From Lysobacterales bacterium (GTDB lineage: Bacteria > Pseudomonadota > Gammaproteobacteria > Xanthomonadales > SZUA-5), in assembly GCA_019187485.1 (NCBI GenBank), contig JABAQR010000012.1, positions 1-64,000 of the forward strand: a DNA stretch of 64,000 nt. The letters run 5' to 3'. Shown here piece by piece: positions 35,263 to 45,300 of this stretch. The first letter of the stretch is position 1; each line of letters opens with the position of its first letter. Under the pieces are notes generated by a model that ran no database searches, was not told where the DNA came from, and saw only the letters and a list, made by a program, of their open reading frames with translations. Made by a program: the position numbers and the translations under genes.

Positions 35263-35471
35263 GCCCCGACCATAGCGCGAGCGTGGCGAAGCGGTGTTGA
35301 CGCATTGCCAACGCGCGCTGGTGCCCGCCACCGGCACTTGGCGGTGGCGGGCCACTGCGAAGCCGCTGGCCGTGCCGACAGGCGACGATGCGATCGGGGG
35401 CATCCTGTGCCGGCCGTGCCTGGCCCCTGGCTGGCGTACGTGAACGGGGGCTGATCGCGGCACTCCGGTGC

Positions 35472-35498
35472 GGAACCAAGCCGGAATCCACGGTCTAA
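35472..35498 (+). promoter_or_regulatory. Sigma-E (RpoE/AlgU)-type promoter of the DegP gene
   Basis: GGAACCA at 35472-35478 and TCTAA at 35494-35498 are separated by 15 bp, close to the sigma-E pattern GGAACTT-N16-TCTAA. The -10 element ends 37 nt before the protease start. DegP/MucD genes are classic members of the envelope-stress regulon, so sequence and context agree. Confidence 0.65.
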
Positions 35499-35535
35499 GG
35501 CCAGGGTTTCCCCAACCGACGAGAAGAATCCGAAC

Positions 35536-37014
35536 ATGTCCCAAGCACGCGTTGGCTTTGTTCTGACCCTGGTGGCGCTGGCCGTCGGCGCCGGCTTGTA
35601 CGCGCAGGGCGGCGCGCAGCCGCAGGCGACGGCCCCGATCCGCGCCGAGGCGCCCGTCGCGCTGTCCACCAGCGGCCTCGCCTTGCCTGATTTCCGCAGC
35701 ATCGTCCATTCCAACCGCGACGCGGTGGTGCAGATCGCCGTGCGCGGCGCCGACCGTCGCTTCGAGCAGCAGTTCGGCGAGGACAGCCCCTTCGGCGAGT
35801 TCTTCCGCCGCTTCGGCATCCCCGGCCACCCCGGCGGTCCCGGCGGCGGCAATGCCCCCGAGCGCCGAGGTTCCGGTTCCGGCTTCATCATCGAACCGGG
35901 CGGCCGCATCCTGACCAACGCACATGTGGTCAAGGACGCCGACGAGATCGTGGTCACGCTGGCCGACAACCGCGAGTTCAAGGCCAAGGTGCTCGGTGCC
36001 GACGAGCGCACCGACGTTGCCCTGATCGAGATCGAGGCCAAAGGCCTGCCGACCGTGCGCCTGGGCGACTCCGACCAGCTCGAGGTCGGCGAGTGGGTGC
36101 TGGCGATCGGCGCGCCCTTCGGCATGAGCTACACCGCCACCCAGGGCATCGTCAGCGCCACCGAACGCCAGTTGCGCGAGACCTACGTGCCCTTCATCCA
36201 GACCGATGCCGCGGTCAACCCCGGCAACTCCGGCGGCCCGCTGTTCAACGCGCGCGGCGAGGTCATCGGCATCAACTCGCAGATCCTGTCCGGCAGCGGC
36301 GGCTACATGGGACTGTCCTTCGCGATCCCGATCAACACCGCGAACCTGATCGCGCAGCAACTGGCCGACAAGGGTTTCGTCGAGCGCGGTTTCCTCGGCA
36401 TCCAGTTCCAGGCCGTCACCGGCAGCCACGCACGCGCCTTCGGCCTCGACCGCCCGCGCGGCGCGCTGGTGGCCTCGGTGGAACCGGACGGTCCGGCCGA
36501 CCAGGCGGGCATCCAGTCCGGCGACATCGTCCTGAGCTACAACGGCAAGCAGCTCGAGAGCTCCGGCGAACTGCCGCCGCTGGTCGGCGCGACCCCGGTC
36601 GGCGCCAAAGTCAAGGTCGAAGTGCTGCGCGAGGGCAAGACCCGCGAGTTCACGGTCGCCATCGGCAAGCTCGACGAGCAGGCCGCCGCGGACATCGGTT
36701 CGCGTGGCCGTGGCTCGGCACCGGCCGAAGCGAAGGAATCGCGTCTCGGCCTGTCCTTGTCCGAACTGACGCCCGAGCAGCGCGAGCAGCTTGGCATCGA
36801 CGGCGGCGTGCTGGTCACCGCGGTGCAACCGGGCCCGGCCGCGCGTGCCGGCCTCGCCCGCGGCGACGTGATCCTCGAAGCCAATCGCAGTGCCGTGAAG
36901 TCGATCGCCGAACTGCGCGCGGCGATCGCTGGCCAGGAGGAAGGCGATCCCACCCTGCTGCTGATCCGCCGCGGCGAGGGCTCGCTGTTCGTGGTGATCG
37001 AGAGCGAGGACTGA
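35536..37014 (+). CDS. degP: DegP/MucD-type periplasmic serine protease (Do family)
   Basis: This periplasmic protease-chaperone degrades misfolded envelope proteins. The 492-residue product has a signal sequence (to about 23, GAGLYAQG), a trypsin-like domain with catalytic triad H130 (TNAHVV), D160 (RTDVAL) and S232 (GNSGGP), and two PDZ domains (about 285-375 and 395-485). The LA-loop region is short and Gly/Pro-rich (GHPGGPGGGN), as in MucD/DegQ-like members. A sigma-E-like promoter precedes it and a strong hairpin follows the stop, so it is probably monocistronic. Confidence 0.95.
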   Translation: MSQARVGFVLTLVALAVGAGLYAQGGAQPQATAPIRAEAPVALSTSGLALPDFRSIVHSNRDAVVQIAVRGADRRFEQQFGEDSPFGEFFRRFGIPGHPGGPGGGNAPERRGSGSGFIIEPGGRILTNAHVVKDADEIVVTLADNREFKAKVLGADERTDVALIEIEAKGLPTVRLGDSDQLEVGEWVLAIGAPFGMSYTATQGIVSATERQLRETYVPFIQTDAAVNPGNSGGPLFNARGEVIGINSQILSGSGGYMGLSFAIPINTANLIAQQLADKGFVERGFLGIQFQAVTGSHARAFGLDRPRGALVASVEPDGPADQAGIQSGDIVLSYNGKQLESSGELPPLVGATPVGAKVKVEVLREGKTREFTVAIGKLDEQAAADIGSRGRGSAPAEAKESRLGLSLSELTPEQREQLGIDGGVLVTAVQPGPAARAGLARGDVILEANRSAVKSIAELRAAIAGQEEGDPTLLLIRRGEGSLFVVIESED

Positions 37015-37021
37015 TCGAGCT

Positions 37022-37051
37022 GGCCGCCCGCTCCCGCCGGAGCGGGCGGCC
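37022..37051 (+). terminator. Strong GC hairpin after the DegP gene
   Basis: A perfect 13-bp stem (GGCCGCCCGCTCC and its complement) with a CGCC loop starts 7 bp after the degP stop. The T-run is missing, as is common in very GC-rich genomes, but position and stem strength support transcript termination. Confidence 0.65.
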
Positions 37052-37206
37052 GCCGGTTGCGGTGGGTTCCCGGCTCTCGGCAAGTGGGATGACGGAGCGT
37101 GCTGCTCCCGATTCCCATCTTCGTGATCGACCGCATGCATCCTCGCCGTCGCCCCCGGGCCGGCGGCCGTTGCAAACTGCGGCAATGGTCCACTGGCGCT
37201 CACGCC

Positions 37207-37221
37207 TGTTGCACTGCAACA
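37207..37221. promoter_or_regulatory. TGTTGCA-C-TGCAACA palindrome upstream of phaZ
   Basis: A perfect 7-bp inverted repeat around one base ends 34 bp before the phaZ ATG, in the promoter zone. Its core TTGC-N3-GCAA resembles operators of the PHB-responsive repressor PhaR (TGC-N3/4-GCA). A regulator site that senses PHB would suit a depolymerase gene. No phaR lies in the window. Confidence 0.5.
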
Positions 37222-37255
37222 TCGATGCATTCGCGTTCACGGTGGGCCCCGGACC

Positions 37256-38500
37256 ATGCTCTATCACCTGCACGAGATGCAGCGCTCGCTGCTGAGCCCC
37301 TTCGTGGCCTTCTCGGACGCGGCCGCGAAGATGTACTCGCAGCCTTCCTCCTTCCTGTCGAAGTTGCCGGGCGCGCCACGCATCGCCGCCACCTACGAGC
37401 TGATGTACCGCATCGGCAAGGACTACGAGAAGCCCGAATTCGGCATCAAGTCGGTGCAGGCGCACGGCCACGAAGTGCCGGTCGTCGAATACACGGCGCT
37501 GGCCAAGCCCTTCTGCCGCCTGATCCGCTTCAAGCGCTTCTCGGACGATCCGAAGACGGTGGAGGACCTCAAGGACGATCCGCCGGTGCTGGTGGTGGCG
37601 CCGCTGTCGGGGCACCACGCGACGCTGCTGCGCGACACCGTGCGCACCCTGCTGCGCGAGCACAAGGTGTACATCACCGACTGGATCGACGCGCGCATGG
37701 TGCCGGCCGACCAGGGCGCCTTCCACCTCGACGACTACATCGACTACGTGCGCGAGTTCATCCGCCACATCGGCGCCGAGCGCCTGCATGTGGTCAGCGT
37801 CTGCCAGCCGACGGTGCCGGTGATGGCCGCGGCCTCGCTGATGGCCGCCGACGGCGAGCGCCTGCCGCGCACGTTGACGCTGATGGGCGGCCCGATCGAC
37901 ACCCGCAAGAGCCCGACCAAGGTCAACGACCTCGCCACCACCAAGCCGCTGTCCTGGTTTCGCCACAGCGTGATCCACGAAGTGCCGCGCAACTATCCTG
38001 GCCACCGTCGCCAGGTCTATCCCGGCTTCCTGCAGCACGCCGGCTTCCTGGCGATGAACCCGAGTCGGCACTTCAACTCGCACTGGGACTTCTACCAGGA
38101 CCTGCTGCGAGGCGACCTCGAGGACGCGCAGGCCCACCGCAAGTTCTATGACGAGTACAACGCGGTGCTCGACATGCCTGCCGAGTACTATCTCGACACC
38201 ATTGCGGTGGTTTTCCAGCAGCACCTGCTGCCGCGCGGGCGGTGGCATGTGCGCGGCCAGCGCGTCGCACCGGAGGCGATCCGCGATACCGCGATCTTCA
38301 CCATCGAGGGCGAGCTCGACGACATCTCGGGCCTCGGTCAGACCGCCGCCGCCCACGAACTCACACGCGGCCTGGCGGACGAGCGCAAGCGCCACCGGAC
38401 GGTCGAGGGTGCCGGCCACTACGGCATCTTCAGCGGCCGCCGCTGGCGCGAGGTGGTCTATCCGGAAGTGCGGGCGTTCATGCGCCAGCACGGCGGGTGA
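37256..38500 (+). CDS. phaZ: Intracellular poly(3-hydroxybutyrate) depolymerase
   Basis: This enzyme would mobilise stored PHB granules. The 414-residue product matches the PhaZ intracellular depolymerase family: MLYHLHEMQRSLLSPF at the start, VYITDWIDARMVP, the nucleophile region VVSVCQPTVPVMAA with C183 in place of the usual lipase serine, and a late AGHYGIFSGRRWRE holding the catalytic histidine. The length is typical. It stands alone; phaC and phasin genes are not visible, but its presence implies the organism stores PHB. Confidence 0.92.
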   Translation: MLYHLHEMQRSLLSPFVAFSDAAAKMYSQPSSFLSKLPGAPRIAATYELMYRIGKDYEKPEFGIKSVQAHGHEVPVVEYTALAKPFCRLIRFKRFSDDPKTVEDLKDDPPVLVVAPLSGHHATLLRDTVRTLLREHKVYITDWIDARMVPADQGAFHLDDYIDYVREFIRHIGAERLHVVSVCQPTVPVMAAASLMAADGERLPRTLTLMGGPIDTRKSPTKVNDLATTKPLSWFRHSVIHEVPRNYPGHRRQVYPGFLQHAGFLAMNPSRHFNSHWDFYQDLLRGDLEDAQAHRKFYDEYNAVLDMPAEYYLDTIAVVFQQHLLPRGRWHVRGQRVAPEAIRDTAIFTIEGELDDISGLGQTAAAHELTRGLADERKRHRTVEGAGHYGIFSGRRWREVVYPEVRAFMRQHGG

Positions 38501-38541
38501 AGGCCGCTCGCCGGTCCGGATCGCCCGTCGGCAGGCGCGAT

Positions 38542-38562
38542 GGCGCGGGAGCGCCGCCCGCC
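38542..38562. repeat. Copy of the dispersed REP-like 21-bp repeat
   Basis: This block, containing GCGGGAGCGCCGCCC, differs at two positions from the identical copies at 5277-5297 and 62393-62413. It lies between the convergent phaZ and transporter genes, a usual REP location. Confidence 0.55.
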
Positions 38563-38650
38563 ACAGATTCGCGACCTGGCCCCTGGGGGGCGCCGTCCTG
38601 GCGGCCGCTCTTGCTCACCGGCCCTGATCGCTGGTTGCCGACCACCCGCC

Positions 38651-39910
38651 TCACCGCCCCGATCGCGCCTCGTGCTGCCGCCCCGCGGTCCACCCCACCC
38701 ACGCGGTCAGGCCGGCCATCGCCGCACCGACCAGGTACAGGCCGCCGCCGGCGATGCCGGCCAGCGCCAGTGCCTTGATCGACCACTGGGTCAGTACATC
38801 GCTCAAGCGGTAGACCACGGTGTCGATGAAGCCCTTGCCCTTGTAGCGGATTTCGCGATCCAGGGTGGTGTAGCAGGCGGCCAACGCAGGCTCGCCGAAG
38901 GCGAAGCGTACGCCGCGACTCAACACCTGGAACAGGCCGATCATGAAGGCGGTCGGCAGCAGCGCGAGTGCGCCGAGGCCCGCCATCAGCAGCAGCGGCA
39001 TCAGCGTGATCAGGCGGGCAACCCCGAAGCGCAGGAACATCCAGCGCGCCAGGAACAGTTCCAGGAACAGCGCCAGCAGGTTGGTGAACAGGTCGATGCG
39101 CGCGAAGTAGGCCGCGCGCTGGCCGTCGTCGTCGAACAGCTCGCGCACCGCGTAGCCCTGCTGCAGGTAGAGGATGCCGCCGCCGATGCCCGACAGGATC
39201 ATCAGCAGCGCCAGCCAGCGCAGCGGGATCCGCTGGACCACGAGGCGGAAGGCCGCCAGGCTGCTGCCGCCGATCAGCGCCTCCATCTGGTCGGCGTCGG
39301 CGCGCCCGCTGGCCGCGCGCGCGTGACGTCCGAGCAGGATGGCGCAGACGAAGGAGATCGCGAGGAAGCCGAACGACAATTGCAGCACGCCATCGATATC
39401 GATGCGATCCGCCAGCAGCATGGTCAACGCGGCGCCGCACAGGCCGCCGACGGAGCCTCCGGCTGCGATGAAACCGAACACGCGCTTGGCCTGGAGCGGG
39501 TCGAACACGTCGGCCATGTAGCTCCAGAACACCGAGACCGTGAACAGGTTCGCCACCGACAACCAGACGTAGAAGGCGGGCGCCATGCCGTCGCGCCACT
39601 CCGGTAGCTGCCAAATGCCGACGAAGACCAGGATGCACAGCAGGAAGAAGGCGTACACCGTCGGCACGAACACCCGTCGCGCGAAGCGCGAGACCAGGAA
39701 ACCGTACACCGGTTGCGTCAACAGCATGCACACGAAGGTGCCGGTGTACAGCCAGTTGTACCACTCCGGCCCGAAACGCACGCCCATCGCCTCGCGCACC
39801 GACCGCAGCATGTAGTAGCTGGTCAGCAATCCGAAGAAATAGGCGAAGGCGATCAGCAGCGCCGTGCGCTCGCGGCGATCCACTCCGAACAGTGAGTTCC
39901 ACCACGCCAT
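38651..39910 (-). CDS. MFS/NTT-like membrane carrier
   Basis: This 419-residue polytopic protein has about 12 membrane segments. The opening FGVDRRERTALLIAFAYFFG and LTSYYMLRSVREAMGVRFG, and the loop GEPALAACYTTLDREIRYKGKGFIDTVVYR, resemble the bacterial group annotated as NTP/NDP exchange transporter-like or MFS proteins, relatives of ATP/ADP translocases. These occur in free-living bacteria where nucleotide import is unlikely, so the substrate is unknown. It diverges from an acyl-CoA dehydrogenase gene. Confidence 0.75.
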   Translation of the reverse strand: MAWWNSLFGVDRRERTALLIAFAYFFGLLTSYYMLRSVREAMGVRFGPEWYNWLYTGTFVCMLLTQPVYGFLVSRFARRVFVPTVYAFFLLCILVFVGIWQLPEWRDGMAPAFYVWLSVANLFTVSVFWSYMADVFDPLQAKRVFGFIAAGGSVGGLCGAALTMLLADRIDIDGVLQLSFGFLAISFVCAILLGRHARAASGRADADQMEALIGGSSLAAFRLVVQRIPLRWLALLMILSGIGGGILYLQQGYAVRELFDDDGQRAAYFARIDLFTNLLALFLELFLARWMFLRFGVARLITLMPLLLMAGLGALALLPTAFMIGLFQVLSRGVRFAFGEPALAACYTTLDREIRYKGKGFIDTVVYRLSDVLTQWSIKALALAGIAGGGLYLVGAAMAGLTAWVGWTAGRQHEARSGR

Positions 39911-40088
39911 GCATTGTGGTTCCGCGACGGTTGGCGAGGATCATGCCGAATGTGGATACGCCAGGACTACCGTTGGAGCGGCTGGTCGGCGGCAGGAGCG
40001 CACCCGCTTCGACGGTCGCCGGCGACCACCGGCGCAGAATCGCCCGAAGCCGTACACTGCGAGCCATTCCAGGCTCGCCCCAAGCCCC

Positions 40089-41747
40089 ATGACCTTCACC
40101 CAGACCGCTCCCCAGCTCGCCAACCCTTATCTGACCGATCGCGTGCTGCAGTCGGCGATGCGCCGGATGCTGCCGCATGCGCTGTTCGAGCACTTCCACG
40201 AGCAGGCGAACGAGCTCGGCCAGGCGGTGGCCGACGAGCTCTATCCCAGGCAGTTGCGCGAGCGCCTGCTGGAGCCGGTGCACACACCCTTCGACGCCTG
40301 GGGCCAGCGCGTCGACGAGATCGAGCTGACGCCGATGTGGCAGACGATGCCGGCGCTGACCGCACGCTACGGGCTGGTCTGGCACGGCTACGACGGCGCC
40401 AAGGGCGTGCACGCGCGGCTGTTCCAATTCGGTCTGGTGTACCTGTGCACCGCCGGCAACGAGTTCTGGTCCTGCCCGCTGGCGATGACCGACGGCGCCG
40501 CGCGCGCGCTGATCGAATCCGGCAACGAGCGCCTGCTGCGCCGCGCGCTGCCGCACCTGACCAGCCGCGATGCCGCCACCCTGTGGACCTCCGGGCAGTG
40601 GATGACCGAGACCAGCGGCGGCTCCGACGTCGGCGGTACCGAAACGCGCGCCGTGCCCGGCGAAAATGGCCAGTGGCGCGCCTTCGGCCGCAAGTGGTTC
40701 ACCTCGGCGGCGACCTCGGAGGTGGCGCTGCTGCTGGCGCGCCCGGAAGGCAATCCGCCCGGTACCGCCGGACTCGCGTTGTACTACTGCGAACCGCGCG
40801 ATGCCGCCGGGCGCCTGCGGCACATCGTGGTCGACCGCCTCAAGGACAAGCTCGGCAGCCGCAAGCTGCCGACCGCGGAGCTGCAACTGGAAGGCGCTCC
40901 GGTGGAACTGGTGGGCGAGCCACGTCACGGGGTGCGCATGATCGCGCCGGTGCTGAACCAGACCCGGCTGTGGAACGCCTTCGCCGCGCTCTCCTACTTC
41001 CGGCGCGGCCTGCAACTGCTGCGCGACTACGCGCGGCGTCGCCAGGTCTTCGGCAAGCCGCTCGCGCTGCAACCGCTGCACCATCAAACCCTGGCCGGCT
41101 TGCAGGCCGAGTTCGAGGCGGGTCTGCATCTGGCGCTGCATGTCGCCGAACTGATGGGCAAGAACGAACTCGGCGCGCTCGACGAGCGCCACCGGCTGCT
41201 GCTGCGGCTGCTGATCCCGATCGCCAAGCTGCTGACCGCGCGCCAGGCGGTGGCCGGCATCAGCGAGGTCATCGAGGGCTTCGGCGGCGCCGGCTACATC
41301 GAGGACACCGGGCTGCCCGCGCTGCTGCGCGACGTACAGGTGTTCAGCATCTGGGAAGGCACCACCGATGTGCTCTCGCTGGATGCGCTCAAGGTGCTGC
41401 GCGCGGACAGCGTGTGGAGCGCGGTGCACGCTTCGATGGTGTCGCTGCTGGGTCAGGCCGGCGGCGAGGGCGAAGGCGATTCGGCCGCGCTGCGGCAGAC
41501 GCTGGAGCGCGCCCATGCGGCCTGCGACAGCGCGGCCGGCGAGGCCCAGGCGCGCGGCATCGCGCTGTCGATCGGCCGCTGCTTTGCGCTCGCGCTGCTG
41601 CTGCGGCACGCCGCGTGGTCGCTGCGCGCCGAAGGCGACCGTCGCCCGCTGCTGGCGGCACGCCGTTTCGCCGCGCATGGCATCGATCGCATGCAGGCAG
41701 AGGATCCGACCGCCGCGCGCCTGCTCGCGACCGACGAACTGGAGTAG
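40089..41747 (+). CDS. Acyl-CoA dehydrogenase, AidB-like
   Basis: This 552-residue flavoprotein belongs to the acyl-CoA dehydrogenase superfamily. WMTETSGGSDVGGTETRA binds FAD/substrate, FGRKWFTSAATSEVALLLARP follows, and SIWEGTTDVLSLDAL and GFGGAGYIEDTGLPALLRD are close to AidB and related long members rather than short-chain enzymes. AidB binds DNA and is tied to alkylation damage, but many homologues of this length are metabolic. The usual catalytic Glu cannot be fixed by eye. ATG 40089 gives the family N-terminus; the asparaginase-like gene follows by 35 bp. Confidence 0.88.
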   Translation: MTFTQTAPQLANPYLTDRVLQSAMRRMLPHALFEHFHEQANELGQAVADELYPRQLRERLLEPVHTPFDAWGQRVDEIELTPMWQTMPALTARYGLVWHGYDGAKGVHARLFQFGLVYLCTAGNEFWSCPLAMTDGAARALIESGNERLLRRALPHLTSRDAATLWTSGQWMTETSGGSDVGGTETRAVPGENGQWRAFGRKWFTSAATSEVALLLARPEGNPPGTAGLALYYCEPRDAAGRLRHIVVDRLKDKLGSRKLPTAELQLEGAPVELVGEPRHGVRMIAPVLNQTRLWNAFAALSYFRRGLQLLRDYARRRQVFGKPLALQPLHHQTLAGLQAEFEAGLHLALHVAELMGKNELGALDERHRLLLRLLIPIAKLLTARQAVAGISEVIEGFGGAGYIEDTGLPALLRDVQVFSIWEGTTDVLSLDALKVLRADSVWSAVHASMVSLLGQAGGEGEGDSAALRQTLERAHAACDSAAGEAQARGIALSIGRCFALALLLRHAAWSLRAEGDRRPLLAARRFAAHGIDRMQAEDPTAARLLATDELE

Positions 41748-41782
41748 ATTCGCCGCGGGTCACAGCCACCACGGGCGCGCCG

Positions 41783-42268
41783 ATGCAGCAGCTCACGATC
41801 GTCACCACCGGCGGCACCATCGACAAGATCTACTTCGACGATCTGTCGACCTACCAGATCGGCGAACCCGAGATCGGCCGCATCCTGACCTCCTTCGGCG
41901 TCAACTTCGGCTTCAACGTGATCGCGCTGATGCGCAAGGACAGCCTGCACCTGACCGACGAGGACCGCGAATTGATCCGGCGCACGATCGCCGCCCAGCC
42001 CGGCGAGCATGTGCTGGTCACGCACGGCACCGATACCATGATCGCGACCGCCAAGGTGCTCGCCGGCATCCCCGACAAGCGCATCGTGCTGACCGGCGCG
42101 CTCAACCCGGCGCGTTTCCAGAACTCCGACGCCGTGTTCAACATCGGTTGCGCGATCGGCGCAGTGCAATCGCTGCCGCCCGGCGTCTACATCGCGATGA
42201 GCGGGCGCGTGTGGGACCCGGCGAAAGTCCGCAAGAACCGCGACGCGAACCGCTTCGAGCCGTTGTAG
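41783..42268 (+). CDS. Single-domain asparaginase-like protein
   Basis: The 161-residue product has the two catalytic threonine motifs of type I/II asparaginases, TTGGTIDK at the start and HGTDTMIATA near 85, but no C-terminal domain. True asparaginases are about 330 residues with two domains, and the second helps build the active site across subunits. Short stand-alone versions are known in proteobacteria, and the frame ends in an intact, uninterrupted way, so this seems a genuine short family rather than a broken gene. Activity is unproven. Confidence 0.75.
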   Translation: MQQLTIVTTGGTIDKIYFDDLSTYQIGEPEIGRILTSFGVNFGFNVIALMRKDSLHLTDEDRELIRRTIAAQPGEHVLVTHGTDTMIATAKVLAGIPDKRIVLTGALNPARFQNSDAVFNIGCAIGAVQSLPPGVYIAMSGRVWDPAKVRKNRDANRFEPL

Positions 42269-42368
42269 GCGCCGACGCGCAGAGGGGCTTGCGGGCCGCG
42301 CACGGGATCACACCGTCGCCCGCATCGAAAATTCGTATGCTCTTCCGCCGAATGATCGTGTCCCCTGC

Positions 42369-45300
42369 ATGCGCGTCCTCGAATACGAAAGCCTGGATAC
42401 GACCGGCGCCGGATCGGCGCTGGAGCGCGTGCGCGATGCACTCTCGCGCGGCGATTTCCGTGCCGCGCAGGCAAAGAAGCTGGTCGGGGGCGATGGTCGG
42501 CTGTTCTATCGCGCCAAACTCGGCGACGCCGACCGGTTGCTGTTCACCCTGGTGCGCCACCGCGAGGAGTGTTGCATCCTGCTGCTGGAGCGGATCCGGC
42601 AGCACGATTACGCCGCCTCACGTTTCCTGCGCGGCGCCGACATCGACGAGGAGCGGATCGTCGATGTCGGCGTCGAGGAAGCCGTTTCGCAAGCGGTGCC
42701 GATGCGCTACCTGCATCCGGCGCGCACGCGCGTGCACCTGCTCGACAAGCCCTTGTCCTTCGACGATGTGCAGCAAGCGGTGTTCGAGGCGGCACCGCCA
42801 CTGGTGCTGGTCGGCAGCGCCGGCAGCGGCAAGACTGCGCTGACGCTGGAGAAACTGAAACGCATCGAAGGCGAGGTGTTGTACGTCACGCATTCGGCCT
42901 ATCTGGCGCAGAGTGCGCGCGCGCTGTACTTCGGCGGTGGCTTCGAACATCCGCGACAGCAGGCCGAGTTCCTGTCCTACCGCGAGTTCATCGAGACCTT
43001 CGCGGTGCCGGTCGGGCAGGAGGCGAGCTGGCCGCGCTTCCGCGGCTGGTTCGCGCGCATGCAGCAGGGCTTCCGCGGGCTGGATGCGCATCAGGCCTTC
43101 GAGGAGATCCGCGGCGTGATCGCGGCGCAGGCGGATGGGCCGCTGACGCGCGAGAACTACCTCGGTCTCGGCGTGCGCCAGTCGATCTACGCGCCCGAGC
43201 AGCGCGCGCAGGTCTACGATCTGTACCGGAAGTACCGCGAATGGCTGCTCGCCGAGCGCCTGTACGACCTGAACCTGCTGGCGCACGAACACCTGGCGCA
43301 GGCGCAGCCGCGTTACGACTTCGTGGTCGTCGACGAGGTCCAGGATCTGACGATGGCACAACTGGCGCTGGTGCTGAAAAGCCTGCGCCATCCCGGTCAG
43401 TTCCTGCTGTGCGGCGATTCCAACCAGATCGTGCATCCCAATTTCTTCGCGTGGAGCCAGGTCAAGACCCTGTTCTGGCGCGATGCCGAACTCGCCGCGC
43501 GTCAGCCGCTGCGTGTGCTCGCGGCGAATTACCGCAACGCCGCGCGTACCACCGCGCTCGCCAACACCCTGTTGCGCGTCAAGCACGCACGCTTCGGATC
43601 CATCGACCGCGAAAGCAACCATCTGGTCGAAGCGGTCGGCGGCGAGACCGGCAAGGCCACGCTGCTCGCGGATCGCGAAGCCGCGCTGCGCGTGCTCGAC
43701 GAGCAGACGCGGCGTTCGGCCAGGGTCGCCGTGCTGGTGCTGCGCGACGAGGACAAGCCGGCCGCACGCGAGCGTTTCCGCACGCCGCTGCTGTTCTCGG
43801 TGCACGAGGCCAAGGGGCTCGAGTACGAGCACATCGTGCTGTTCCGCTTCGTCTCCGGCCAGCGCGCCGCCTACGCCGAGATCGCCGAGGGCGTGGACGC
43901 CGGCGAGCTGACGCAGGACACGCTGGAGTACCGCCGCGCGCGCGACAAGACCGACAAATCGCTGGAGGTCTGGAAGTTCTACGTCAACGCGCTGTACGTG
44001 GCGTTGACCCGCGCGCTGCGCGACGTTTGGCTGGTCGAGTCGGACCTGCAGCACCCCTTGCTGCAACTGCTCGGCTTGCGCGAGGAGGGGGCGACACAGT
44101 TGGATGCGCGTGCGTCCTCACAGGAGGAGTGGCAGCGCGAGGCGCGCCGGCTGGAGTTGCAAGGCAAGCAGGAACAGGCGGACGCGATCCGGCGCGATGT
44201 GCTGAAGCAGGCGCGACCACCATGGCCGGTGCACGACGGCGACTGGTTGCGCGCCAGCCTGCGCAAGGCCTTCATCGAGCGCCACCCGAGCGCCAAGTTG
44301 CACCAACAGTTGTTCGATTACGCCTGCTACCACAATCGTCCCACCATCGCGCAAGCGCTCCACGATGATCTGCGCTACTCCACGCCGGAGAACTTCCTGC
44401 GTCAGGCTGGCGCGGAGCGTACGCGTACTCTGGCACCCTGTCTGGCGAAGAATTTCAAGGATTTGCTGCGACAGTGCGATCAGTACGGCACCGAGTTCCG
44501 CAGCCCGATGAACCACACGCCGCTGATGCAGGCGGCGCTGGCCGGCAACCTGCCGCTGCTGGAGGCGCTGATCGAACGCGGCGCGGACCTCGATGCCGCC
44601 GACGACTACGGGCAGACCGCGCTGCACCTGGCCATCCAGCGATCCGCGCGCGACCAGGACTACGCCCGCCGGACCTTCGCGCCGATCTATGCGCGGGTGG
44701 CGCCGGCGGTGTTCGACGTGCAGTGCGGCGGCCGCCTGGTGCGGCTGGACCGGCACCAGCCCGAATACCAGTTGCTGCAATGGATGTGGGCACTGGCCGC
44801 CCAAGCCTGGACCTTGTCGCAAGCGCATGCCACCGGATTCGACGCGGCATGGCTGCTGGGCTGCTGGGAGGCCGTTCCCGACAGCGTCGTGCCGGCGACG
44901 CGCAAGCGCCGGCAGTACCTGTCCAGCGTGCTCTCGCGCAATGAGGCGGGTCGCGATTACGCCTGGAACCGACGTCTGTTCGCGCGCTTGCGTCACGGCT
45001 ACTACTGGCTGGCGGCCGATCTTGCGGTACGCGTGCGCGAGGCCGGCGAGGAGCGCTGGATGGATCATCGCGAGCGTCTGGGCATGCGCCTGCTGCTGGA
45101 CACAGCGGCGGATCGCACCGCTCCGGCGCTCGCCCGTCGCGTGTTCGGCGAGGATGCCGGCGCCTCGATCTTCGCCGCCGAACGCCAGCGGCGCCAGCAG
45201 GCAAGGGAACAGGCAGAGGAGGCGCGCGCGCAGCGCGAACACGAGCAATTGATGGCGGAGATCGAGCGCCGCCAACGCGAGCACAACGCACAGATGCGAT

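Noticed and set aside
35263-37230. Upstream in-frame extension of tamA on the minus strand (frame starting at 37230)
   Set aside because: It lies antisense to degP and lacks similarity; the signal peptide at 35262 marks the real start.
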